DNA of 64,000 bases from Azospirillum thermophilum (GTDB lineage Bacteria > Pseudomonadota > Alphaproteobacteria > Azospirillales > Azospirillaceae): contig NZ_CP029353.1 in assembly GCF_003130795.1 (NCBI RefSeq), positions 1 through 64,000 of the forward strand. Reading direction: 5' to 3'. Under the pieces are notes generated by a model. It saw only the letters and a list, made by a program, of their open reading frames with translations. It was not told the origin of the DNA and made no database searches. Of this stretch, positions 1-8,190 are shown piece after piece; within the stretch, counting starts at the first letter, position 1; the number at the start of each line of letters is the position of its first letter. Both the position numbers and the translations under genes were made by a program.

Positions 1-113
1 CCGGCAACGGACAAAGGCTGCAGCCAGCTGCGGTAGGCGATCTCGCCCACCTCGTCCTTGAGCCGGCCCCGGATGCGGGCCCATTGCTGATCCAACGACA
101 CGCCGACCGACAT
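1..113 (-). CDS. dnaA: Chromosomal replication initiator DnaA (N-terminal fragment, runs off the left edge)
   Basis: The minus strand from 113 reads MSVGVSLDQQWARIRGRL followed by KDEVGEIAYRSWLQPL. This is the typical start of DnaA domain I (Trp, then a helical stretch, then the conserved W-L-x-P-L turn). Domain I recruits DnaB helicase and partner proteins at oriC. Only about 37 codons are in the window; the AAA+ and DNA-binding domains lie beyond base 1. The next gene upstream is rpsT, about 870 bp away and on the same strand. The assignment rests on a short but characteristic stretch. Confidence 0.85.
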   Translation of the reverse strand, partial: MSVGVSLDQQWARIRGRLKDEVGEIAYRSWLQPLSVA

Positions 114-926
114 GCTCCCCTACTCCCCGCCCCATCCCCCGGCACCGGCCCTGCGGCTCATGACATCAACGGTCCGCCGAAGCGACCGGCTCATGACCAC
201 CGCGATGGCCGCCGGAAGAGCGGGATCCGCCCGCCATCCGACCTCGCCATCCGATACGGGTCCCGCCCTGGAGACCCGGGATTCCCGGTCACCGCGGCCC
301 CGGCCGTCAAGCCTGAAGCGCCGTGACCGGACGGATCGCCCGAAGTCTCCCGCGCCTGCTCCGCAACGCGCGTCACGACTCGAGCCTCATCCCTTATCTG
401 GTGCCTGCCCCGCGACACCGTCCTTCCCCGGAAGACTCCAAGGACGGATAGCCCCGACCACGCCGGTACCGTACCCCCGGGGGCGGACGCAAGGCCGTCC
501 CCCGATCCCCCACACGCCTGACGGGTGAAGCGCGCGGCGTCACCCATATGGCTCTCCAAGTGGAGCCGAAGACTCCACCCGGTAAACCCTGAGTTTTAAG
601 AAGTGGAAAGCCGCACGACCACAAGCTGGCCGACCGTTTCCCCTTGGCTCTTACGTCCGGGTTCCGGTCTGCGACCTTCGCTGTCCCGTTTCGGATCGTC
701 TGACGAGCGATGCGTGATGCACGAAAGCGCAACATCATTACACCGGTCCGAACGGAACAAAAGTCTAATCGCCGCCCCCGGCCCTGGCAATGGGACAGAA
801 AGCGAACAGAAAAAAAGAAAAAATTGTTCGCGTCGAGGGTACAAGTCGGTAGCGAAATTCATCAGTAGATTTGACGAAAATGCCGTTACGACTCTCCACC
901 CCTCGCCGTCTATTCTTTTAGAACGC
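114..926. other. dnaA-rpsT intergenic region: dnaA promoter region and possible oriC
   Basis: About 0.8 kb without a convincing gene. The half next to dnaA is GC-rich. From about 738 to 925 the DNA is clearly AT-richer than its surroundings, with A-tracts around 808-825. An AT-rich block beside dnaA is compatible with a chromosomal origin or a dnaA control region. I looked for consensus DnaA boxes (TTATCCACA and close variants) on both strands and saw none, so an origin call is not supported. The open frames here have composition typical of GC-rich non-coding DNA. Confidence 0.3.
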
Positions 927-958
927 AAAAAGCCGCGCACCATCTCTGGGCGCGGCTT
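927..958 (-). terminator. Rho-independent terminator of rpsT
   Basis: On the minus strand a GCCGCGC / GCGCGGC stem with a loop of about 11 nt is followed by TTTTTGC. It lies 23 bp after the rpsT stop codon. Confidence 0.85.
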
Positions 959-980
959 CCAAAGGCGCTTGAGTCTAGTC

Positions 981-1241
981 TCAGAGGGCCTTGATGCGAG
1001 CCGACAGGCGCGACAGCTTGCGGGCGACGGTGTTGCGATGCAGCACACCCTTCGAAACGCCACGCATCAGCTCCGGCTGAGCGTCCTTGAACGCCTCGGC
1101 GGCGGCGGACTTGTCGCCGGCCTCGATGGCGCCTTCCACCTTCTTCACGAAGGTGCGGATACGGCTGACGCGGGCGCGGTTCACTTCCGTGCGACGCGCG
1201 GTTTGACGGATACGCTTTTCAGCAGACTTATGATTGGCCAT
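981..1241 (-). CDS. rpsT: 30S ribosomal protein S20
   Basis: 86 residues beginning [20 protein letters not shown] and ending [10 protein letters not shown]. This is the small, Lys/Arg-rich helical protein S20, which binds 16S rRNA in the body of the 30S subunit. The length matches the family. The ATG at 1241 fits the conserved N-terminus (MANxxSAxKR); an upstream in-frame extension is not conserved-looking and would run through the promoter. A strong sigma-70-like promoter lies upstream and a hairpin-plus-T terminator downstream, so this is probably a monocistronic gene. Confidence 0.97.
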   Translation of the reverse strand: MANHKSAEKRIRQTARRTEVNRARVSRIRTFVKKVEGAIEAGDKSAAAEAFKDAQPELMRGVSKGVLHRNTVARKLSRLSARIKAL

Positions 1242-1286
1242 GAAAACCCTACTCCGGACGACACGCCTGTCCCAGTGCGAGGGGGC

Positions 1287-1315
1287 CTTATACGCTTGCC
1301 CAAACCGGGAGTCAA
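1287..1315 (-). promoter_or_regulatory. sigma-70-type promoter of rpsT
   Basis: The minus strand has TTGACT (1310-1315) and TATAAG (1287-1292) with a 17-bp spacer, 46 bp upstream of the rpsT ATG. Spacing and boxes are close to the consensus, as expected for a highly expressed ribosomal gene. Confidence 0.75.
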
Positions 1316-1373
1316 GGCGGACAGGATCGTCCGTATTCGATGAAATCGTCGTGACGATATCTTGGGTGAAGAC

Positions 1374-1415
1374 TGTCCTCTCCCACCAGATGCAGGGCAC
1401 TGGTGGGAGAGGACA
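1374..1415. terminator. Perfect 16-bp hairpin between rpsT promoter and crotonase gene
   Basis: TGTCCTCTCCCACCAG and its exact complement CTGGTGGGAGAGGACA are separated by 10 nt. The hairpin lies 13 bp past the crotonase stop codon (minus strand). There is no T-run, so it may act as a transcript-end stabiliser or a dispersed palindromic repeat rather than a classical terminator. Confidence 0.55.
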
Positions 1416-1427
1416 GGGCGGCGGGAC

Positions 1428-2204
1428 TCAGCGATTCTTCCACTCGGGCTTGCGCTTCTCGGCGAAGGCGGCCATGCCCTCCTTCTGGTCCTCGGTCGCG
1501 AAGGTCGAATGGAACAGGCGACGCTCGAATCGGATGCCCTCGGCCAGCGTGGTCTCGAAGGCGGCGTTGACCGCCTCCTTGGCCATGGCGACGACCGGGC
1601 GCGACAGGCCGGCGATCTTGGTGGCGACCTTCACCGCCTCCTCGACCAGCTCGGCGGCCGGAACGACGCGGCTGACGAGGCCGCAGCGCTCCGCCTCGGC
1701 GGCGTCGATCTGGCGGCCGGTCAGGACCATCTCCATCGCCTTGGACTTGCCGACGAAGCGGGTCAGGCGCTGGGTGCCGCCGGCGCCGGGGATGGTGCCG
1801 ATGGTGATCTCCGGCTGGCCGAACCTGGCGGTGTCGGCGGCCAGGATGAAGTCGGCCATCATCGCCAGTTCGCAGCCGCCGCCGAGCGCGTAGCCGGCGA
1901 CCGCCGCGATGGTCGGCTTGCGGCACTTGGCCAGCCGCTCCCACTTCGCGGTGATGAAGTTGGAGGTGTAGACGTCCATGTAGGAGAAGCCGGCCATCTC
2001 CTTGATGTCGGCACCGGCGGCGAAGGCCTTTTCCGAGCCGGTGATCACGATGGCACCGATGGCGTCGTCGGCCTCCAGCGCGTCCAGCGCATGGCCCAGC
2101 TCGGTCACGAGCTGGTCGCACAGGGCGTTCAGCGCCTTGGGGCGGTTCAGAGTGATCAGCCCGACGGGGCCACGGGTCTCGACCAGGATGGTTTCGTAGG
2201 ACAT
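1428..2204 (-). CDS. Enoyl-CoA hydratase (crotonase family)
   Basis: 258 residues with the crotonase fold. It would add water to trans-2-enoyl-CoA in fatty acid or amino acid beta-oxidation. Visible features are the oxyanion-hole region [15 protein letters not shown] (about residues 56-70), [19 protein letters not shown] (about 100-118) and [16 protein letters not shown] (132-147). Glu112 and Glu132 are 20 residues apart, as are the catalytic pair Glu144/Glu164 of rat crotonase, which supports a true hydratase. Length is typical. The start at 2204 fits the usual MSYETIxVE opening. It lies between rpsT and mutM. Confidence 0.93.
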   Translation of the reverse strand: MSYETILVETRGPVGLITLNRPKALNALCDQLVTELGHALDALEADDAIGAIVITGSEKAFAAGADIKEMAGFSYMDVYTSNFITAKWERLAKCRKPTIAAVAGYALGGGCELAMMADFILAADTARFGQPEITIGTIPGAGGTQRLTRFVGKSKAMEMVLTGRQIDAAEAERCGLVSRVVPAAELVEEAVKVATKIAGLSRPVVAMAKEAVNAAFETTLAEGIRFERRLFHSTFATEDQKEGMAAFAEKRKPEWKNR

Positions 2205-2285
2205 TGCTGCGGCACTCCCGATGTGTCTTGCCCCGGCATGCGGGGGTTCTTGGTTGGTCGGTCTTGTGGTTGGTCTGGCGCGGTC

Positions 2286-2714
2286 CTATCGCGGGTTCAG
2301 CACGAAGCGCACCTTGGTCGGCTGCGCCGTGCCGGACCCGACGAATTCCAGCCGCAGCTCCTCGCCCTCGCGCACGAAGGTGCGCTCGGCCGTGCGTTTC
2401 CAGCCGAGCTGCGGCAATGTCTGGTCATAGAAGGAAACGACGTCCTTGCGGCCGACCCGGCCGGTCATCACCGCCTCGGCGATGCGGCCGCCGGGCTTGT
2501 CGAAGACCATCGGCTCCTCGCCGGCAGGGGCGAGGCCCGGCATGGCCGGCACGTCGCCGAGCCCGGCGACGAAGCGCCCCTGCACGGCCGGCGCCGCTTC
2601 CGCCGCCAGGGCGGAACGAACGGGAAAAGCGAGGTCCCCCAGGCCCGCGACCGCGGGGCCGGCAAGGAGAAGCGCGGCGGATGCTGCGCGCAGCGTGGCC
2701 GGTAGAGCCGTCAT
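2286..2714 (-). CDS. Exported hypothetical protein
   Basis: 142 residues from ATG 2714. The first about 35 residues are hydrophobic and Ala-rich (ALPATLRAASAALLLAGPAVA), consistent with a Sec signal peptide. The C-terminal half (VVSFYDQTLPQLGWKRT, then REGEELRLEFVG) looks like a small alpha/beta periplasmic domain seen in alphaproteobacterial hypothetical proteins. Function unknown. It sits between mutM and the crotonase gene on the same strand, 14 bp after the mutM stop, so it may be co-transcribed with mutM. An upstream ATG-like start at 2750 would overlap mutM and is less likely. Confidence 0.7.
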   Translation of the reverse strand: MTALPATLRAASAALLLAGPAVAGLGDLAFPVRSALAAEAAPAVQGRFVAGLGDVPAMPGLAPAGEEPMVFDKPGGRIAEAVMTGRVGRKDVVSFYDQTLPQLGWKRTAERTFVREGEELRLEFVGSGTAQPTKVRFVLNPR

Positions 2715-2728
2715 GGGCTCCAGGTATA

Positions 2729-3571
2729 TCAACGTTGGCGCGACGCACAATAGAAAGTCGACCGGCCGGCCTGCACGATGCGCCGGATGCCGCCCGTCCT
2801 GGCGACGTCGCAGTCGCAGCCGGGACAGGGCTGCCCCTCGCGGTCGTAGACCGAGAACTGGTGCTGGAAATAACCCAGCTCTCCCGAGGCCTGCCGGTAG
2901 TCGCGCAGGGAGGACCCGCCGGCCGCGATGGCGCGCGCCAATACGTCGCGGATCGCGGCGGCCAGCCGGTCGGCCTCCTCGCCGGTCACGGTGGCGGCGA
3001 GGCGGGTCGGATCGATGCCGGCCTGGAACAGCGCCTCGGAGACGTAGATGTTACCGAGCCCCGCCACCACCGACTGGTCGAGCAGCGCGGCCTTGATCGG
3101 GGTCATCTTCCCCGCCAGCCGTTCCGCCAGCACCGGCCCGGAGAATTCGTTGCCGAGCGGCTCCGGCCCCAGCGCGCGCAGCATGGGATGATCGGCCAGA
3201 GTCTCCGCCGTCGTCAGGTCCATCAGCCCGAAGCGGCGGGCGTCGTTGAAGGTGACGACGGTGCCGGCGTCGGTCTCGAATACCACATGGTCGTGGGTGC
3301 CGTAGGACTCCGGTCGCTGCGGCGTGATGATCATCCGGCCGGACATTCCGAGATGCGCGAGCAGCACGCAGCCGTCGTCGAGCCGGATCAGGATGTATTT
3401 CGCCCGCCTGCGGACCGACTCGACCCGCCGGCCGGTCAGCCGGGCGACGAAATCCGCGGGGAAGGGGGTGCGCAGGTTCGGGCGCCGCTGCTCCACACGG
3501 ACCAGGAGCCGCCCTTCGAGATGCGGGGCGAGGCCCCGGCAGACGGTCTCGACTTCGGGAAGTTCAGGCAT
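2729..3571 (-). CDS. mutM: Formamidopyrimidine-DNA glycosylase (Fpg)
   Basis: 280 residues starting [20 protein letters not shown]. The N-terminal Pro-Glu is the Schiff-base nucleophile and acid of this 8-oxoguanine/FaPy DNA glycosylase-AP lyase. The H2TH region is around [18 protein letters not shown] and the zinc-finger region is at the C-terminus. The finger reads CPGCDCDV...[12 protein letters not shown]: three of the usual C-x2-C ... C-x2-C ligands are present, but the fourth Cys position is Arg; Cys of CDC might substitute. The ATG at 3571 is fixed by the required MPELPE start; an open frame extends upstream but is not coding-like. Divergent from ubiE. Confidence 0.96.
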   Translation of the reverse strand: MPELPEVETVCRGLAPHLEGRLLVRVEQRRPNLRTPFPADFVARLTGRRVESVRRRAKYILIRLDDGCVLLAHLGMSGRMIITPQRPESYGTHDHVVFETDAGTVVTFNDARRFGLMDLTTAETLADHPMLRALGPEPLGNEFSGPVLAERLAGKMTPIKAALLDQSVVAGLGNIYVSEALFQAGIDPTRLAATVTGEEADRLAAAIRDVLARAIAAGGSSLRDYRQASGELGYFQHQFSVYDREGQPCPGCDCDVARTGGIRRIVQAGRSTFYCASRQR

Positions 3572-3798
3572 GGCGCACAGGGTGGGGTGCGGCGCGGCGC
3601 GGCGCAAGAGGCGGTTTGAGAGGGGCGGGTTGCGGTTCGGCGGGACGAGGCCTCGTGAGGAGGGGCGCCACGTCCGGCCGGGCAACCGGATGCCCGCGGC
3701 GGAAGCCGCAGGGCAAACGGGCATGGGCGGCCGAATAGCACCCCCTGCGGCCACGCCCCCGCTGGCGGAAGGACACTGCCCGCGCTATGTTCCCCGCC

Positions 3799-4575
3799 AT
3801 GAGCGAGAAGCCCCTCCCCGACCCGACCCAGCCCGCCGGCTCCGAGGCCAACTGGTTCGGATTCCGCCCCGTCGACCCGAACGACAAGTCGGGTCTCGTC
3901 CGCTCCGTCTTCAACAGCGTCGCGACCAACTACGACCTGATGAACGACCTGATGTCGGGCGGCATCCACCGGCTGTGGAAGGACACGCTGATGGACATGG
4001 TGGCGCCGCGGCCCGACATGACGCTGCTGGACGTGGCGGGGGGCACCGGCGACATCGCCTTCCGCTTCCTGCAGCGCGGCGGCGGCGGAGCGGTCGTCTG
4101 CGACATCACCGAGGCGATGGTCCGCGTCGGGCGCGACCGCGCCATCGACCGCAACATCCTGTCGGGCGTGCAGTGGACGGTCGGCGATGCGGAGACGCTG
4201 CCCTTCGCCTCGCGCTCGATGGACGCCTACACCATCGCCTTCGGCCTGCGCAACGTGACGCACATCGACAAGGCGATCGCCGAGGCCTACCGCGTGCTGA
4301 AGCCGGGCAGCCGGTTCTTCTGCCTGGAGTTCAGCCACGTCGTGCTGCCGGGCCTGCGCGAGCTGTACGACGTCTATTCCTTCCAGGTGCTGCCGCGGCT
4401 CGGCCGCGCGGTCGCCCGGGACGAGGACAGCTACCGCTACCTCGCCGAGAGCATCCGGCGCTTCCCCGACCAGGCCTCGCTGGCCAAGCGGATCGAGGCG
4501 GCGGGCTTCGCCTCGGTGCGCGTGCGCAACCTGACGGGCGGCATCGCCGCCATCCATTCCGGCTGGCGGATCTGA
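3799..4575 (+). CDS. ubiE: Ubiquinone/menaquinone biosynthesis C-methyltransferase UbiE
   Basis: 258-residue class I SAM methyltransferase that C-methylates the benzoquinol ring in ubiquinone biosynthesis. It has the N-terminal UbiE signature VRSVFNSVATNYDLMNDLMS (about residues 34-53), SAM motif I LLDVAGGTGDIAFRF (76-90), and the downstream signature around IAFGLRNVTHIDKAI and EFSHV. Start taken at ATG 3799 (MSEKPLP); ATG 3787 is four codons upstream and also possible. It is followed 5 bp later by ubiB, the usual alphaproteobacterial pairing. Confidence 0.96.
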   Translation: MSEKPLPDPTQPAGSEANWFGFRPVDPNDKSGLVRSVFNSVATNYDLMNDLMSGGIHRLWKDTLMDMVAPRPDMTLLDVAGGTGDIAFRFLQRGGGGAVVCDITEAMVRVGRDRAIDRNILSGVQWTVGDAETLPFASRSMDAYTIAFGLRNVTHIDKAIAEAYRVLKPGSRFFCLEFSHVVLPGLRELYDVYSFQVLPRLGRAVARDEDSYRYLAESIRRFPDQASLAKRIEAAGFASVRVRNLTGGIAAIHSGWRI

Positions 4576-4580
4576 CACCC

Positions 4581-6116
4581 GTGTTCCGTATCCTGCGCAA
4601 CCTCGTCCGCCTCGCGGTGATCGGGCGCACGATCGCGCGCTACAACGCGCTGCCGTCGACCCTGCCGCAGATCGCCCCCACCTTCGCCTGGATCTGGCGC
4701 TGGATCGCCCGGCGCGACGTGCCGGGCCGCGACGGCCAGCGCCTCGCCCGCGCGCTGGCCGAGCTGGGACCGACCTACATCAAGCTGGGCCAGCTCCTCT
4801 CCACCCGCTCCGACCTCGTGGGCGAGCGGATGGCGGCCGATCTGGCCGAGCTGCAGGACAAGCTGCCGCCCTTCCCCGGCCATCAGGCCCGCGCCATCGT
4901 CGAGGCCGAGCTGGGGCAACCGATCCACGCGCTGTTCCGCAGCTTCGACGAGCGGCCGGTCGCCGCCGCCTCCATCGCGCAGGTCCATTTCGCGGTGACG
5001 ACGGAGGGCGAGGAGGTCGCGGTCAAGGTGCTGCGCCCCGGCATCGAGGCGGCGTTCGAGCAGGACATCGAGCTGTTCTTCTGGCTGGCCGAGCTGGGGG
5101 AGATCCTGCTGCCCAAGCTCAAGCGGCTGCGTCCGCGCGAAGTGGTCGACACCTTCGCCCGCACCTCGCGGCTGGAGATGGAGCTGCGGATGGAAGCCGC
5201 GGCGGCGTCCGAGCTGTCCGACAACTTCCGCGACGACCCGACCTTCAACGTCCCGAAGATCGACTGGAACCGCACCGCCAAGCGTGTCCTGACGCTGGAG
5301 CGCATCCGCGGCATCAAGGTCGACGAGATGGAGCGGATCAACGCCGCCGGCTTCGACCGCGACGAGATCCTGGCGATGGCCTCGGCCAGCTTCTTCAACC
5401 AGGTGTTCCGCGACGGCTTCTTCCACGCCGACCTGCATCCGGGCAACCTGTTCATCAACGAGCAGGGCACCATCACCGCCGTCGATTTCGGCATCATGGG
5501 CCGGCTGGACCGGGCGACGCGCTACTACCTCGCCGACATGCTGATCGGCTTCCTCACCGGCGACTACCGCCGGGTGGCGCTGGTCCATTTCGAGGCGGGC
5601 TACGTCCCGCCCAACCAGTCGATCGAGATCTTCACCCAGGCCTGCCGCGCCATCGGCGAGCCGCTGCAGAACAAGCCGCTGAACGAGATCTCGGTCGGCC
5701 GGCTGCTCGCCCAGCTCTTCGCGGTGACCGAGCAGTTCCAGATGGAGACACAGCCGCAGCTCCTGCTGCTGCAGAAGAGCATGCTGACGGCGGAAGGGGT
5801 CGGCCGGCTGCTGAACCCCAACGTCAACATGTGGGAACTGGCCCGCCCGCTGATCGAGGAGTGGATGCGCGAGAACCGCGGGCCGGAGGCGCAGTTCCTC
5901 GACGACGCGAGCGCGGCGCTCAGCACCATCCGCCGCATCCCCGCCCTTGTCCGCGAGGCGGAACGGGTGGTGGCGGAGATGGCGCAGGGCGGCCTGCGCG
6001 TCCATCCCTTCTCCATCGGCCAGATCATCGGCGGGCGCGACCGCCAGCATCTCGACCGGCTTGCCCTGTGGGCCGTGGTGATCTTCCTCGGCGTGATCGC
6101 GCTCCGCCTGTTCTGA
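4581..6116 (+). CDS. ubiB: Ubiquinone biosynthesis atypical kinase UbiB
   Basis: 511 residues from GTG 4581, just after the ubiE stop. The UbiB/ADCK family consists of membrane-associated atypical kinases/ATPases needed for CoQ biosynthesis. Visible: the KxGQ motif YIKLGQLLSTRSDL (from about residue 66), the Ala-rich loop AAASIAQVH, the VAIK-like VAVKVLRPG, the catalytic-loop HADLHPGNLF and the metal-binding VDFGIMGRLD. A C-terminal hydrophobic segment (WAVVIFLGVIALRLF) is the expected membrane anchor. Tight spacing to ubiE indicates one operon. Confidence 0.95.
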   Translation: MFRILRNLVRLAVIGRTIARYNALPSTLPQIAPTFAWIWRWIARRDVPGRDGQRLARALAELGPTYIKLGQLLSTRSDLVGERMAADLAELQDKLPPFPGHQARAIVEAELGQPIHALFRSFDERPVAAASIAQVHFAVTTEGEEVAVKVLRPGIEAAFEQDIELFFWLAELGEILLPKLKRLRPREVVDTFARTSRLEMELRMEAAAASELSDNFRDDPTFNVPKIDWNRTAKRVLTLERIRGIKVDEMERINAAGFDRDEILAMASASFFNQVFRDGFFHADLHPGNLFINEQGTITAVDFGIMGRLDRATRYYLADMLIGFLTGDYRRVALVHFEAGYVPPNQSIEIFTQACRAIGEPLQNKPLNEISVGRLLAQLFAVTEQFQMETQPQLLLLQKSMLTAEGVGRLLNPNVNMWELARPLIEEWMRENRGPEAQFLDDASAALSTIRRIPALVREAERVVAEMAQGGLRVHPFSIGQIIGGRDRQHLDRLALWAVVIFLGVIALRLF

Positions 6117-6243
6117 GCCTGCCGCGCCTCATCCCACCCTTTCGGGGTGTGACCCCTCGTCACCCCCGGCCGGGGCGGCTTGACCCCCTGCCGGAGCAGG
6201 CGGACAATGCTTGGTGGCGAAGCTCGCCCGAGGGAGGTCCGCC

Positions 6244-6924
6244 ATGGCCCGCGACGCTTACGACGCCCTTCTCACCTACCTGCGCATCGACCAGATGCAG
6301 CCCCACCGCGCCCGGGGCAGCCTTGCCCCGACGGCCCCGGTGGTCACCATCGCCCGCAGCCACGGCGCCGGGGCCGAGACCATCGCGCCCAAGGTGGCGG
6401 AGGCGCTGGGGGTCGCCTGTTTCGACAAGGAGATCCTGGACGCCATCGTGGCGGAGGCGAAGTCGGACCCCGCCCTGCTCCGCACGCTGGACGAGAAGCT
6501 GCCGGAGCGCGCCGGCATGTTCCTCTACGCCAGCCTGATGGGGCTGCACGACCCGCTGACCGAGTATCAGCAGCTTCTGGCCCGGGTGGTGAACGCCATC
6601 GCCTTCCGCGGCGGGGTGATCGTCGGCCGCGGGGCGCATCTGCTGCTGCGCGGGGCGCCGCGCTTCCGTGTCCGGATCGTCGGGTCGGATGAGCTGTGCG
6701 CCCGCCGGCTGGCCGGCGGCGACGCCGACAAGGTGGCCGCCCAACTCGCCGAGGTCCAGCGCATCAACGCGGCACGGACCCGCTTCTTCCAGGAGAGCTT
6801 CAAGATCTCCGGCGAGGATCCGCTGCACTATGACCTGATCGTCAACACGGACCGCTTCGCCGACCTGGACGCGGTGGCGGACCTGATCGTCCGCGCCTAC
6901 CGCATCCACGGCGCCAAGCCGTAG
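6244..6924 (+). CDS. Cytidylate kinase-like family protein
   Basis: 226 residues. The N-terminal region APVVTIARSHGAGAETIAPKVAEAL, followed by ACFDKEIL, matches the cytidylate-kinase-like P-loop family, in which the P-loop is usually GxxYGSGG. Here it is RSHGAGAE, so the canonical GK[ST] lysine is absent, as is common in this family. Mid-protein FRGGVIVGRGAHLLLRG and the charged C-terminal half fit nucleotide-kinase architecture. Substrate unknown. GGGAGGT lies 6-7 bp before ATG 6244, which decides the start over an upstream in-frame codon at 6211. Confidence 0.8.
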   Translation: MARDAYDALLTYLRIDQMQPHRARGSLAPTAPVVTIARSHGAGAETIAPKVAEALGVACFDKEILDAIVAEAKSDPALLRTLDEKLPERAGMFLYASLMGLHDPLTEYQQLLARVVNAIAFRGGVIVGRGAHLLLRGAPRFRVRIVGSDELCARRLAGGDADKVAAQLAEVQRINAARTRFFQESFKISGEDPLHYDLIVNTDRFADLDAVADLIVRAYRIHGAKP

Positions 6925-6969
6925 CGGGGGACCGGCGGGGTGTCCCTCCCCGCCGCCCCTGCGGGGCGC

Positions 6970-8190
6970 CTACTGCCCCAGCACGTCGAAGCTGGCCGGC
7001 GCGGGGTCGAGCACGCGCGAGCCGGCCGGGGTGACCTCCAGCACGGCGAGGCCGCGTTCCACCATGCCGTTGTCGCGCAGGCGGAACAGACCGTCGATGC
7101 CTTCGAAGCCACCGGGATTGGTCAGCGCCGTCCGGTCGAAGGGAGCGGCCGGACTGCCCATCTTCGCCAGCACCGCCGCGATGGCGGTGGCGTCATAGGC
7201 GAGGGTCGCGATGCGCGGCGGCTTGCGGCCGTAGGTCCGCTCGAACCGTCCCTCGAAATCGGCACGGGACTGCGGCGCCGGAGCGGCGAACCAGGCGCCG
7301 ACCAGCGCCGGCTCCTGCCCCAGGGTCGGATCGTCCCACAGGCCGGTGCCGAGGAACTTCACCTGCTGCGGGCTGCTGCCGTTGGCGGCCAGCGCCTGGG
7401 CCAGCCCCTGGGCGCGCTGCCCGCCCTCGGCCAGCAGCACGGCCTGCGACTGCGGCGGAACCTGCCGCGCCGGCAGCGAGAGGTCGGTGACGGTCTGCTC
7501 ATACCGCTCCACCTGGGCGGAGATGCCGAGGCGCTGGCTGGCGCTCTGCAGCGCGCTGACCACGGCGTCGCCATAGGGGTTGCGCGGCGCCAGCGCGACG
7601 AAGCGGCTGATCCCGCGCGACCGGGCGAAGCCGGCGACGCGGTTCACCTGGTCGGCCGGGACGAAGCCCATGACGTAGGTGCCGCCACCGGCCTGGGTCC
7701 AGTCGTTGGTGAAGGCCAGCACGTCGACGCCGGCATTGATCGCCACCGGCTTGACGGCCGCGACCTCCGCCCCGAAGAGCGGGCCGAGGATGAGGCGCGC
7801 GCCTTCCGCGATGGACTGGCGCGCCGCCTCGGCGGCGCCGGGCGGCGTGCCCTTGGTGTCGCGCGGCAGCAGCTCGAACCGGTCGCCGGCGAGGTCGAAG
7901 AGCGCGAGCTGCGCCGCCTCGAGCATCGCCTGGCCGATCTGGGCGTTCTGGCCGGACAGCGGCAGCAGGATGGCCACCTTCGTCGTCTGCGCCACCGGCT
8001 GCACGGCGGCCGGAGCGGCCTCCGGCGCTTGTGCCACGGGCGGTGGGGCCGTTACAGTCTTGCCGCAGGCAGCCAGGGCGACGACCGCGAGGACGGCAGC
8101 CCCGTGCCGCCACCCCTTCCGTGCCCCGTTCCCCCGGGCAAGACCGTGTGAGAAAGCTTTTGCCAAGCGTACCACCGATTGTCTCCGCAT
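6970..8190 (-). CDS. Penicillin-binding protein activator (LpoA-like periplasmic-binding lipoprotein)
   Basis: 406 residues from ATG 8190. An N-terminal hydrophobic stretch ends in the lipobox VALAACGK (Cys about residue 42), so the product is probably an outer- or inner-membrane lipoprotein. The remainder has a type I periplasmic-binding fold: TTKVAILLPLSGQNAQIGQAM, LILGPLFGAEV, VDVLAFTNDW and FVALAPRNPYGDAV are typical of the LpoA-like family that activates peptidoglycan synthases. Divergent to rsmI, the frequent LpoA-RsmI-YraN arrangement of proteobacteria. The assigned 5' end overlaps the assigned rsmI 5' end by 43 bp. Confidence 0.85.
   Translation of the reverse strand: MRRQSVVRLAKAFSHGLARGNGARKGWRHGAAVLAVVALAACGKTVTAPPPVAQAPEAAPAAVQPVAQTTKVAILLPLSGQNAQIGQAMLEAAQLALFDLAGDRFELLPRDTKGTPPGAAEAARQSIAEGARLILGPLFGAEVAAVKPVAINAGVDVLAFTNDWTQAGGGTYVMGFVPADQVNRVAGFARSRGISRFVALAPRNPYGDAVVSALQSASQRLGISAQVERYEQTVTDLSLPARQVPPQSQAVLLAEGGQRAQGLAQALAANGSSPQQVKFLGTGLWDDPTLGQEPALVGAWFAAPAPQSRADFEGRFERTYGRKPPRIATLAYDATAIAAVLAKMGSPAAPFDRTALTNPGGFEGIDGLFRLRDNGMVERGLAVLEVTPAGSRVLDPAPASFDVLGQ

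Noticed and set aside
191..559. Minus-strand frame between dnaA and rpsT
   Set aside because: 122 codons of Gly/Arg/Ser-rich sequence without motifs or ribosome-binding site; considered non-coding.
4437..6050. Long minus-strand open frame (537 codons) opposite ubiB
   Set aside because: High GC makes antisense frames long by chance; its His/Gln/Arg/Val/Leu-rich translation has no domain, while ubiB on the other strand is unmistakable.
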